A DNA stretch of 64,000 nt, taken from the NCBI GenBank assembly GCA_030248295.1, contig JASANH010001283.1, forward strand, positions 372,001-436,000, read 5' to 3'. The DNA is from Mesodorylaimus sp. YZB2_4 (taxonomy: Eukaryota; Nematoda; Enoplea; Dorylaimida; Dorylaimidae). The notes below the pieces were generated by a model, which made no database searches, was not told the origin of the DNA, and saw nothing but the letters and a program-made list of their open reading frames with translations. The position numbers were made by a program, and so were the translations under genes. Below are positions 11,966 to 22,624 of the stretch, piece after piece (within the stretch, counting starts at the first letter, position 1; the number at the start of each line of letters is the position of its first letter).

Positions 11966-12225
11966 TTTGACAGTTTCCGCGGCGATTAGGAAAAATGTGA
12001 CTTTCTCCAATCGCCCTGACAATTTTGTTTTGTTCTAAAGTAGAACCAATTTGAAGATTTGTTGTCTTTTTCACAGCTTCGCTTCACATTGCGGGTGGGT
12101 GAAGAGGAGGGGGTCTAGTATGGACTCTATAATTGAGTACTTTGTGCTTCGAGTCCCACACATGTTGATAGCAACTACTCAGGATGACATGTAGGCTGAC
12201 TGGGATTTCGCTTCAGGCAGGATGA
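11966..12225. other. Intergenic DNA
   Basis: Nothing recognisable apart from the end of the GPCR upstream duplication. Confidence 0.35.
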
Positions 12226-12400
12226 GGCCAAGTGGCCTGGTGGGTTAGGCGTCTGCCTCTCACGCCAGGTTCGCAGTTACGGGCGAGTGTTCGACTCGCG
12301 GGCCGGTAAATCATTTCGTGTAAAATGTGTCCCTTCACCCTCGAGTGCGCATAAGCGTTTGGTGATGTGGTAAAACATGAACATGAACATGGAGTGGATG
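12226..12400 (+). repeat. tRNA-derived SINE
   Basis: The tRNA-like head has an A box around AGTGGCCTGGTGGG (12231-12244) and a B box GAGTGTTCGACTC (12285-12297). A non-tRNA body follows, with TTCACCCTCGAGTGC (12334-12348) and GATGTGGTAAAACATGAACA. The body recurs at 29091-29135 (TTCACCCTCGAGTGC, GATGTAGTAAAACAGGAGC). Two copies sharing a body behind a Pol III head are what a SINE family predicts. Confidence 0.65.
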
Positions 12401-13229
12401 ACCCTTCCGAGCAAAAAGGCTATAGTCTCATCAACCGTGTAGGCGAAGGCGTTAAGCACCACTCACCCCTTGGAGCATGTGTTTGCTCAATTAGCTTGAA
12501 GGCCGTGAGCATGCAGACAATGATATACCACCACTCAGCGTTAATAATCCTTCGATATTTAAGCTTAAAAGCCATCGATAAAAGAAAACGGCAAGGATTC
12601 CTTTTCGAATGCTCCTGGTTCTGGTCGCTATCGTTAGAGGCGTTTATCTTAAGACAAAACCTGTCGCCTACAGGCTCTTCTCAGGATAATAACAGTAACT
12701 GGAATCTATCATTAGTGATACTGTTATTGCTTTGAACCTAACCTTCTTTCAAATTTTTCCGTTATGCTGTAAAATGACACCACTTCACTCGCTCCTCTTT
12801 TCGCTCTTCGGTCAGAAGGGATCTGATGTCTTACAAGATCACTCTCGCTCAGGTGTTCGTGCAAAATGGATTCTGCTCTCGCCAATCCAATCTTCAACTC
12901 CTGTTCTATATCATGTGATGCTTCGATAGACTTTAATGAGCGACGTGAATGTTTCTTTAGAGGGTGTCACGAAATTCACTGTGTGAAGGCACTATTGGGC
13001 CACTAACTGACTCATGGTCAAACACCCGACTGAGATCACCCTAGCAGCACCAGGTCCCAAAGGAAAAGACCAAGAGCTCATACAGTAACTGACGATTGTA
13101 GCTAAGATGGGTCTTATACACCTAAGAAAAGTGCTTTGCGGTAGCCGCTATCGCACACAAAACCAAAACTGTAGAACACAGCTCTCTCGTGAGTGCATTA
13201 AAAATTCAAAGTTCGAGCGCCTTTTTTCC
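12401..13229. other. Gene-free stretch
   Basis: No supportable gene. Open frames at 12367-12929 lack splice signals and similarity. Confidence 0.4.
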
Positions 13230-13400
13230 AAATGGCAAAGACAGTTAAAATGACAGCCAGGTGCAGTTTTGATCTCTCAGCAGAGGTAAGACATAAATTG
13301 GCTGTTTATATTATTTGCAGATCGAAAACACAGTAATTTTTAATTAATTTTTTGGCGTAAGGTCAAGCAATTAAAGCAAAAAAGGGATTATGACCCCAGA
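13230..13400 (+). repeat. Duplicated GPCR upstream region (copy 3, plus orientation)
   Basis: It shares AAATGACAGCCAGGTGCAG, GATCTCTCAGCAGAGG and TTTGCAGATCGAAAACACAG with copy 2. The match breaks off just after TTAAAGCAAAAAAGGGATTAT, before any receptor coding sequence. This leaves an orphan upstream fragment. Confidence 0.75.
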
Positions 13401-13429
13401 CACCGTTACTCAAACCCAGTGCAGGGCCT

Positions 13430-13525
13430 GTGTCTTTTTTTTGTGGGTTGGGCTTTGCGCCGCCTATTTCCCCAAGGGAGTTCCAACCCGTTTTGCCTGT
13501 AGCCGGCCAGCAGCCATGATATGAA
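13430..13525 (+). repeat. Fragment of dispersed repeat family C
   Basis: The run CCAACCCGTTTTGCCTGTAG followed by CCGGCCAGCAGCC matches the start of the longer copy at about 46095-46140 (CCCCTTTTGCCTACTG, CGGCCAGCAAGC). Confidence 0.5.
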
Positions 13526-14019
13526 AAATGAGGTCATGTGGTGACCAGCTCTCACGGTAGGCCCCTCTGCGTGTCTCCACTAGGAGCAACTCCACACAAG
13601 GGCATCCTGAACAGGACACCGGCAGCAAGATACAGCAAGATACATCTAATTGATACATCTTGCTGGAAATGCTCTCCACTGGAAACAGCGCAACGGAAAC
13701 TGGGAAATGGTTTTGACTTTCTAGGTAAGGATATAGCACTCCTTTGCGCTCCAGGGAGACCGCACGGAATGAAGTTCAATTGTCCGAATCGTATGCAGCA
13801 AAAGTGCTGCGAAGTTAGGCTGCAAGGATCTTTTTTCTCGAAAGTATTGTCTCTTGTTGTAGCAATCGCTTTCTTGTTACCATGGGAAAAAGACTGCGTT
13901 GATTCAATGCCGCGAATGCCTCAAAGATTTTAAGGCCGATATCGAGGAAGATACCTTAGCTGTTGACTTGTGGATCGCCTAGTTACTTTTACAATCCCCC
14001 CCTCCCCAAAAGGCTACTA

Positions 14020-14326
14020 TTATCTATTTTCTTTGGGAATATACACGCCCGTCGCCCATGGTGCGACCCAGAGCTGCCAGCACGCTTGGATCGCCGGCCC
14101 CTGATCCGAACCACTTATCGCATGGCAGAAACAATTGTCCGCTCCTTAGCACGGTTAGATTGTTTACCAAACAAGATATGCACATGTGTGCACTACGCAG
14201 ATTTTGAAAAAAGCGGGTTTTGTTATAAGCGGTTAAGTCGACTTTGAGTGGCGATCCAAGTGTTGCTATCAGCCTTGGATCGCCCATGGTGCCGCGTGTA
14301 CATTTCCAAAGAAAACAGATAGTACA
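14020..14326. mobile_element. MITE-like element with terminal inverted repeats
   Basis: The left end (14020-14049, ATCTATTTTCTTTGGGAATA then TACACGC) is the imperfect reverse complement of the right end (14293-14325, GCGTGTACATTTCC then AAAGAAAACAGATAG). Each arm is about 30 bases. Subterminal CGCCCATGGTGC occurs near both ends. The interior lacks coding capacity. I could not identify a target-site duplication with confidence. Confidence 0.6.
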
Positions 14327-14350
14327 GAGCATAGAAGTGCAGAAGATGAC

Positions 14351-14365
14351 GGGGGGGGGGGGGGG
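14351..14365 (+). repeat. Poly-G tract (15 G)
   Basis: Uninterrupted G15, then T and GGG. It is one of several long G/C homopolymers in the window. Confidence 0.9.
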
Positions 14366-15386
14366 TGGGTACTTCTCATTTACTGAGTGATAATCGAAAT
14401 TTGTGTGACTTCAGCACTGGCCTAAAGCGTATGGAGGCCTGTAGTATTCTCTTGTCACAAAAATATTTGGCGGGAAAGGCATTTCAAATGAGTCGCAGAT
14501 GCTAGAAAGGCCACAGAATATACAGTGCTGTGCGGGACAGGGAAATTCGGGGGTCGTTATTTCAAAGTTTTCAAAACAACACGACAGTCTGAGCACGGAA
14601 CAGAAAAGATTGTGAACGGTAGTGGACAGTTTTAAACAGTCCTTTGAACATAGCGCTTCGCATATATCGAATTCTTTCCAGAGTGACACTTGACAAAAGG
14701 ACTATGTGCTTTATAGAAATCCTTGCATGCAGTTTTTTTTATCATAACTCACTGTCTTTGATCTTGATATCGTTTGGGCTTTTGTATACGCACGAGAATG
14801 CATAGTACGTATTTGTGTGCTCCACCCTGAGTACGTTTCGCAACGCTTGCTGCTTGGTGAGAGTATATGGCACAGCACGGCATGACGCGAGTGTCATTGC
14901 TGAAACTCGCTTTGTGCCATTCTCAAGTCCCCAGTTTTGTAAAGCCATCGGCCAATGCACTCGCTTCCCGCGTCGAGTCATTGTCTTTATACCCCCGACT
15001 CATACTCAGGTTGTGCGAATAGATTGCTCTAACTCACTATCATGCTGATGCTATCATATAAATTTGGATGATTCCCCTTTTCCTTATTTTTGCACTTGCT
15101 GCAATGGCTATTTATGTTCGTTTTCGTGATATCTGACGCCAAGGCCAGTCTATCATTCAAATCAGTACCGACGCAATTTTTGCTACTAGAAGCCTTATCA
15201 TTTTCGATTGCCTTTAACCGCTGGTTTCGTGGAAAAAGTTTTTCGAGATACCACGAGTGCAATGCCACATTAGTGTCTTCGGAGACTTATTGCTCATTTG
15301 CAAGTGATTTATGCAGCACTTGGCAATATTGAAAAGGATAGCATTTGTGGGATGAGAATGGGAATCAGTTTTTTTGGGATAGTTGG
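14366..15386. other. Intergenic DNA upstream of lectin-mucin gene
   Basis: No gene can be supported. One frame (15114-15332) starts with a hydrophobic segment and has several Cys, but has no splice or homology support, so I do not annotate it. Confidence 0.4.
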
Positions 15387-18090
15387 ATGTTCAAAAGTGC
15401 AAGCATGGCTGCTCGCTTCAGTATTGCTTTTCTCATTTTTTGCGTCCTTTTTATAGGTAGGTTTAAAAAATGTGATTCCTGTTTGTAAATGTTTCCATGT
15501 TATTTTAGGATTACTACCCGCTGAGGCAGAATCTAATTTTTACGCCCTAGTTCATCTCAGCCTGGATATAAAAATCAATAGTCAGTTAATGGCGAGAGAA
15601 AAATGTCAATCATATGGACCAACCGCAGACTTACCAAAATTGAGTGACGATCTTCGATGGAAGGTATTGACCAGTTTTGGTGACGCAAAGTAAATCTATT
15701 TTGATTTTTCTTATATTCCAATTTTAAACTTGGCTTAACTTTTAGAACCTGCGCAATAAAACCACGAGGTTATATTTATCCAGCATTCAATCGCACATCC
15801 GAGAAGAAATGGCAGTGGCTAGATGGCACACCATTCACGAGAATGCCCTACATGGTCTGGTATATGGAAAATGCAATGCAATCCCGACCCGATGACACTG
15901 ACAGTTGCACTGCATATCCTCAAGTTGACAAAATATATGGCTGCTCTTGCGCCATAATTATATTGCCTGACCAAACTTGGGCTCAGTATCCTGGACAATG
16001 GTTATTTCAACAGTTCTTTTGCTGGTATGCGAATAAACTCATGTACGTTATGTGCGAGACCACAGATTATGGTAAGTGCTTCAGCTGTTCCAACTGTTTC
16101 AACCTGTTTCTAAGGGTCTGGTAACCTGGTTTAGAGGGTTGAAGGCGGGTATACTGTGAGAGTCGAACAAGAGAATTCACAATTCGAGTGCCCTCGATAC
16201 TGTCATGCAGGCACTGGGATTATAGGAGTTGGAGATAGAACTGACGACATGCAGCGCTAGCAAAAGATCGAGCCACAGTGTTGGACAAGATAAGCCCCCT
16301 GATCATAACAATGCATATATCCCTAATTGTTCGCGGGCTTTTTATAGGGACCTATCAGAATATGATCAGAAACACCAGTGACTATATATGCGCATCTACT
16401 TACAATGGAACGGACGTGACGGCGTCTTTTCCAGCTCCACTTTTCTTGAAAATCTCCAGTTCTTTTTCAACTGACAAATTAAGCACCAGCATCATTGCTA
16501 CAACAGGGCCCCCTCGCAACATTGTCACCAGCACAAAGAACACTGCTTACAATATGGTCACTACCGAAACTAGCGCTTACGACATGATAACCACCACAAG
16601 CAACCCACACAGCGTGGTCACAAGGGGGCCTCACAATATGATCACCACCACAAAAACACCCTATAGCAACTTGATCACTAGCGTCAGTAGCCCTGCTTAT
16701 AATATAACCAGCACAAGAAGCCCTAACGACATAGTCACCAGCACAAGAAGCCCTCACGACATAGTCACTAGCACAAGGACCTCTCCTCACAACATGATCG
16801 AAGCAGCAAGGGGACCTGCTTACAGATCTGTTTTGAACACAGCATCTATCTCTGGCACTTACCAGCCGACGCAAATCACGAATAAGAAAGGCACAGCGAT
16901 TCACGTTGAGTCAGGTGTGTATTCAAAAAAATCTTCTGTCGTCGTCTGTTAATTTGTGTTTAGTCTACCTTGAGAGTTTTTGCTAACTTCCCCATAATTT
17001 TTCTCTTTCCTACGGCATATTTGCATATTTGATTTTCTCTGCTGACCAAGTCCAGATAAATACGTTGAATAGCCAAATTCACTATCACACTTCAAAAATC
17101 ATGTGGCAACGCGCAATTTTCAAAAATTTCCCCCGTCAAAAATATCAAATTTTTAATTTTTAACAGTCAAAAGTACTAATTTCAGAGTTTTCACCAACAA
17201 AGTTGACGAAAAACCGTTTTTTAAAAGGTTATAAAAAAATGAAAGTACCTTGGGAAAAGCACTTCGTTATCTTTACGACTAATCACCTTTGAATCACCCA
17301 TTAAGACGCGGGAAATTCGAAATTTGTGCACTGTTTTCCGTTGAATGAGTTGTCTGGTTGTCTTTCCTTGACAGCCTACTGCAGGCGTGACCAATGTGTT
17401 TTAGGTACTGCTGGAACACATAGTTCTGCTTTGCACAGTGCAGCGACCAACACAGTCCGATCAACTCTATCAACCCCATCATCACGACGGAACCAGTCCT
17501 TGAGCAATAAGGACAACTTATTGAACGCAAATGTGGGTAAGAGATTACAATTTTATGTATTTTTTAAGTCTGAATGCATGTTTTTTTTAGCAAAACGAGG
17601 CCTTTCGATTGCCGGCATCATGATTGCTTGTTCATTCGCACTTATGGCTCTTGCGGCCTTGGGCCATTTGCTATTCAAAAAATGTGTAGGACCAGTTTTC
17701 AGTCCTGCTCAGGTTTTTATTTCTGGCTCGATCTTTTCTTTTTAGTGCAAGAATCAAGACATAATTGGAGGAATTTTAGACAATATCGATGAGGCTGAGA
17801 ATGTTGTCGAAATTATACGTTTATTTTTCGAAAAGAAAGTAACTCTGGCTGCGGTTAGCCAATCTGTGACATCTACTGGCGGCCAAACCATCACGTTGAA
17901 TGTTCAACGAGGGAAGTCGCCTCCAGTTCCCCTCAATTGTCCGATCAAAGCATTATTCCCGATGCTAAATTTGGGGAAATATGGAGCGAGTATGGAAGCT
18001 TGCAGAAAAGCATTGGAATCAAAATTGCCATTGAAGGCTGGTGCAGTGATTTATGGGGGAAAGTTATATTTTCCGAGAAACGCAAAGTGA
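15387..18090 (+). CDS. C-type lectin / mucin type I membrane receptor (7 exons)
   Basis: Exons 15387-15456, 15509-15689, 15746-16071, 16348-16914, 17405-17536, 17591-17685 and 17746-18090 join in frame to about 571 residues. Exon 1 is a signal peptide (FSIAFLIFCVLFIG). Exons 2-3 encode a C-type-lectin-like domain: A-R-E-K-C...Y-G, then W-Q-W-L-D-G-T-P-F, then D-S-C-T-A-Y, then FFCWYANKLMYVMCE. No EPN or QPD carbohydrate triplet is obvious, so sugar binding is uncertain. Exons 4-5 are a Ser/Thr-rich mucin stalk including near-identical 33-base tandem units (about 16710-16770, S-T-R-S-P-H-D-I-V-T). Exon 6 is one transmembrane helix ending F-K-K-C. Exon 7 is a cytoplasmic tail of about 114 residues. 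Introns 1, 3, 4 and 5 are all phase 1. It is probably an adhesion or immune-type surface receptor. Confidence 0.8.
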
Positions 18091-18186
18091 AATTTAGTGA
18101 TAAAATGGACGAGGGAGTTGCATTGAATCAAAAATATGCATAAGCGATTGATGCAAGTATTTGCGCTGTTGTTGCGCATACTCATG

Positions 18187-18192
18187 AATAAA
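18187..18192 (+). terminator. Poly(A) signal AATAAA for lectin-mucin gene
   Basis: AATAAA lies 97 bases downstream of the stop codon. Confidence 0.5.
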
Positions 18193-19367
18193 GTCAAAAT
18201 TGCAGTTCCAACGCGCTTTTGATCTTTATTTTTAGATTTTCTAAACCCAGTTTTTCAATTTCAAACAGTTCACTCTGTGATGCTCGGAGGATTAGCTATA
18301 TCCGATTTGATGATCAACTGTGCAATTCGAGTAGTCGATTGATCATAGTGGCCAGTCGGTCAGCTTGGGTTGATTGGTTTACTTATCAGTGTGATTGCAG
18401 TCGATCGATCAATCAATGAACCGATCACATCAATTCGATCAGCTAATTGTATCGTTTAGATCAGCTAATCATATCGCCATCGAATGCACTACAGCAATGC
18501 AATTGTGCATATAATCATCACATCATTCTTGTTCTTGTTTTCTTGTATTTTCTAAACCTGTAGGATTTCTGTCTGGCCTAGAGCTCCGGTTTCCGACATG
18601 TTTATGCCACGCATATTTTGTGCGAAGTGCAGAAAATTGTCTCCTGGGGGACTGCGCCTTTCGAAACGCAGGGGCAGAGTCCCAGTTTCTAATAACGCAG
18701 GAAGGGTGCTCTAAACCACGGGCTCAAAAAGGCAGTATAAAATGTCCTCTATGTCGCAGAGTGGCAGTGAACTCTGTCCTGATCCCGCAGTCACAGAGAA
18801 CTCAGTGGCCAGTAGAAAAAACAAGCCTCGACCGCGTCCATACACGCGCACAGTCTTCGAACTGTGTTTTATCTATGTAAAAGTGTCATAAGCGGCAACG
18901 AGCGGGAAAGTAGAGTTTTGCGTTATATCTTGTGAAAAGAGCTAAAATCGGCAGTGGTTCTTCATCAAGAGTTTCATTTAGCATACAAAAATGCACCCGA
19001 GTTTATCTAGTCGACGATCACTTGCGGTTAATCTGATGTGCCGGGCATTAATATGCGTTAGAATTTGTTTCGTCCCTTTTTCTAGAGATTCCACTTCCCT
19101 CGTCTTATCGGATTGCTTCTAAAATGCAGACACAATAGCACCTAATTATCGCGTGGGTCTAACTTTAGAAAATTCAGTTTAGCCTGAAGTCTGGCAGGAT
19201 ACAGCATGAAAACATTTCCGCTCTAAACAAACAGTCCCTTGCCCTCTCGAAAAACGCTTCCTCCCAATTTTTCCTTTGGTCGTTTCAAAATTCCCAAACG
19301 CCCATTTTTGGTTCGAGGGATTGCGTGACAGTGTTGGATTTTATTTGCTTCATTCCCAGTTTGACGA
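18193..19367. other. Intergenic DNA with a GATC/ATCGAT-rich patch
   Basis: No gene seen. Around 18295-18485 the motifs GATCA, TCGATC and CAATCAAT are heavily reiterated, and parts are self-complementary. This could be a degenerate repeat end or regulatory DNA for the gene at 19368. Confidence 0.4.
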
Positions 19368-22114
19368 ATGCCGTTTGTCATCACTCCAGTGCGTTCGTCG
19401 ACCAGCACCTCGGTCGGCCATTCGTCCATCACAGCTGCTGGCCGAGTACAGAAACGAGATCGACGTCGATCGCAAGCCACAACTGGACTCGGCCAACATT
19501 ATAGATCCCATCAACATGCTCACCAACATCAACAACAGCAGAAAACTCGACGGAAACGTCAAACACGCAGCGCGACTGGCGGCCTGGGCCATTACGACCG
19601 GTCGCTGAGGGCTTCGAGTCTGGGCGATATTATTAGCGGGATCGTACAACATCAATATCAAGCTTACGTACAAAAAAGGTCATCAGGGATTAAATCTACG
19701 CCACCAACACGATCGGCAACTGCGCTCCAATTATCCAAACTCCAACAAGGCCCCGCTTCGTCATCGCCGACTGCCGCTCATACTCGTGGTCGAAATACGG
19801 TCACCACGTCGGCCTCGTTCCCATACGGACTTTGTAACCAGCAGCATCGGCTATCATCAGTCAGCGCTTCAAGTAGCATCGGGCCTGTTGCGACGGCATT
19901 CGGTGCCACTATCATTCCATCGGGGATTGGCAACCTCGCCGAAGAAGAGCATTCATCGCCGACTGCCAGCTTCCTCCTTGCTTATCCCCAGCACGCAATT
20001 GGCCAAGGACTCGCGAATAATTCGGGCGTCGAGTGTGCTTCATCGCCACCGCTGGCACCGGACGAGCTAATCGATCAACAAGATCAACAAGTCATGCCAA
20101 TTTCGGCACCATCATCCGCCGCAGCCGCTACGGCTGCTCGCGTAGCATTCGGCTTATTGGATAGCAGTAGTCGTAGCAGTGCTGTCAGTCGCACATACGC
20201 TCATATGGCCGATACAACTACTCCTTCCGTGTTCTTGACTGGTCTAACCAGCCAATGCGTGCATACTCTCTACGCCGGTAGTTTTGTTATTTATGCCACA
20301 AATTTGGCAGCCGACTGGTTGCACACCTATTACGCTTGCAAAGGATGGTCGGTCACGTTCGCACTCAGACCATGGATAACTATTTGTATGATTTGCTGTT
20401 GCGCCGCCGGTGGTGTATTTAATTTCCTTCTACTCTATTTATGTATCGAAAATGCACTTAGACGGAAATGGGACGGTGAACCATTTCGGGGTGGCTGCCG
20501 ATTAATTTGTCAACGTTTTTGTAATTGGCTCACTGATTTTGATTGTTTTCGAATCAGTTTCTTAATTTTACTGTTCGAAAATGCGCCAATGACAATAGTG
20601 AATTATTGGTTTATAAGCAGTTGTTCAATTCCGAGACCAGGAAAAATCGGTTGGACATTCGCATTTGCATGCGGCGCCACGATATTGAGCATATTATGGA
20701 GAGGTTTGATGACGATTCTGGCTTATAAGAATTTGCGATGTTTGAGAAGACCTCACACGTCGAGCGGGCGTGCTGGGAGCAAGAAATCGACCGCTAGCGC
20801 AAGTGCTTATTTTCAATTGCAGCAAGCGCCCGCATCCAATGCCAATATGACCATCGGAGAAATACAACATCAGAAATTAGAAGCTAAAATTTCCGCTTCT
20901 TCATCTGGTTCGACTTTGGATGAGTTGAGGAGTAAGTGCTCATTTGGCCCAACATGGTCTGCTCTGACTCACGAATTCGCGCAGCAATATCGAAAAGCTC
21001 TGCCTTTCTATAGTTTCGTTTCGTGGGGTGTGTAAAATAGAGTTTCAGAGCAGGGCGTCTTATAAAACTGTCGAAGGAAAGTGGGTAAAATGTTTGCCGT
21101 TTAATCCGTGCTGGATAGCTGCTAGCGTCACTAGTAATTGCACATAATGATCGTGTTTTAGGCCTTGCCTCAGGCGATCTTACCAATCACTATGACGAAT
21201 GTTGGCCAGTTCGCATGAGTTGTTGGATCATGTATAATCAACGCGATGAAAGTGAAACGGATTCATCAGCTGGTACTGCCAACAATTTAAGGCCAGCCCG
21301 ATCGGGTCCCGCTGTCAACATCCCGCCAGTTCGACCACCCGACAATTGTATCGGTTATTGTTGTCAAGCTTCGTGTTGCGTATGCTTATGCATTTTCTTC
21401 TACGTGGGTATGGTGATCAGTGGTTGCACTCCTTGCGCTTACCATTACTGTTGTCGTCGAAATTCCCGTCTTCATCGTCACAAATTCGCTAGAACGTGCA
21501 CTCGTCTATTTTCAACAGTTTTCAACGTCTGCGTGGTCACTTTGACATCGATCTTGGTCATAAGCCTGCTAGTCGTAAATTTAATTTGGCTAAGTAGTGT
21601 GCACGTAATTGGTAATAATCGAACACCACCCGAAATTAGTCAGCTATGTTTGCTCGTACAGCCGGAAATACGATCAGTGCATCCAGCATTAATGACCTCC
21701 ATTATTCCACAACATAAAGAGCCCGCCAGAACGTTGAACAGCCGTATCGATTGCAAGCCATTGTTCGACCTAAATGATCAATGGGGTTTCTGGTGGCAAA
21801 GATCTGTGCCAGGTCCGTGGTTATATCAAGGCATTTTTTCGGATGATTCGAGAGGAAGCCCTTTCGAATTGGATGATCAATTGGCCGTAAAAACAGAAAC
21901 GAGCATTGGACTCCGAGCCGACGAGATATCCAAGATTTATGTGCAGTTTGTACACGGCATGGACGCCGATTGCCAGTATCGGGTCTACGATAACTGGACC
22001 ATCGTTGCAGAACCACCTTTAGTGCCGTTGCCGTGGCCCTACTGGACTGCGTGCGATAAGACGTACATTGTTCAAGAACATATTGCACACTGTCAGAAAA
22101 CGCAATTAGGTTAA
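19368..22114 (+). CDS. Unrecognised multi-pass membrane protein (2 exons, about 838 aa)
   Basis: Exon 1 (19368-20931, donor GTAAGT) joins exon 2 (21162-22114, acceptor TGTTTTAG) in phase 1. Residues 1 to about 290 are low-complexity and probably cytosolic, with a His/Gln patch (HQHAHQHQQQQ), many Ser/Ala and basic clusters. Four hydrophobic segments follow in exon 1: around Y-A-G-S-F-V-I-Y, W-I-T-I-C-M-I-C-C-C, FLILLFENAPMTIV and IGWTFAFACGATILS. Exon 2 adds a Cys-rich hydrophobic segment (CCQASCCVCLCIFFYVGM) and another (VVTLTSILVISLLVVNLIWL). After these comes a domain of about 190 residues with Trp, Cys and an N-W-T sequon, suggesting it is extracellular. The E-N-A-P motif in a helix faintly recalls XK-family scramblases, but I cannot assign the family. 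The start codon could lie at a later Met. Confidence 0.65.
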
Positions 22115-22465
22115 TAGATACTAGATTTCACCAGTTTTTGTTTAATTGCCTTTAGTTCGCTGCCAGAACGCCAGAGACAAACTTAGAGACAGCTTCCTTG
22201 TATACTTGCAACTGACTAGATAGGCTGGATAAACTGAGATTTTTGCGTTTTAAAAGTGATTTTGTTTTTGCTTCAGACATCGCTTTGAAAGCTTGCTCGG
22301 TGCTTAGAAATAAATGATCGCGGAGGAAGTTTTGTTTCATTTTTTATATATCCGATTTCATCAACATATTGAAGGTGGAGAGCAGACAACAATTATATTC
22401 GTACATACGGTAGATTGTGTAATAGTTACGTACAATCGTACAGGCTACTTTTGGCTGCGCATCAC
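22115..22465. other. 3' flank of membrane-protein gene
   Basis: AATAAA at 22309-22314 is a candidate poly(A) signal about 195 bases after the stop. Nothing else is recognised. Confidence 0.4.
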
Positions 22466-22572
22466 GACAAGATCGGATGAGGTCCCATCCGTTAGGATCG
22501 GATATTCGATCTGATCCAAAAAATAACCATCTGGAAATCTGGATTTGATCATCGGATCTGACATTTTATGAT
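22466..22572. repeat. GGATC-rich repeat end (copy 2)
   Basis: GATCGGATGAGGTCCCATCC and GTTAGGATCGGATATTCGAT are diverged repeats of the motif also seen at 1860-1925 and 48566-48665. Confidence 0.6.
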
Positions 22573-22624
22573 TTGTTCAATAACTGTGGGCAAAAAACTA
22601 CCAGGTAATGCGTGTAACGTAGTT

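Noticed and set aside
15114..15332. Small Cys-containing frame with hydrophobic start
   Set aside because: No acceptor/donor logic, no homologue visible, and the antisense frame is equally open.
16479..16904. Antisense 141-codon frame in the second mucin exon
   Set aside because: Same cause: repeat-driven shadow of the sense mucin sequence.
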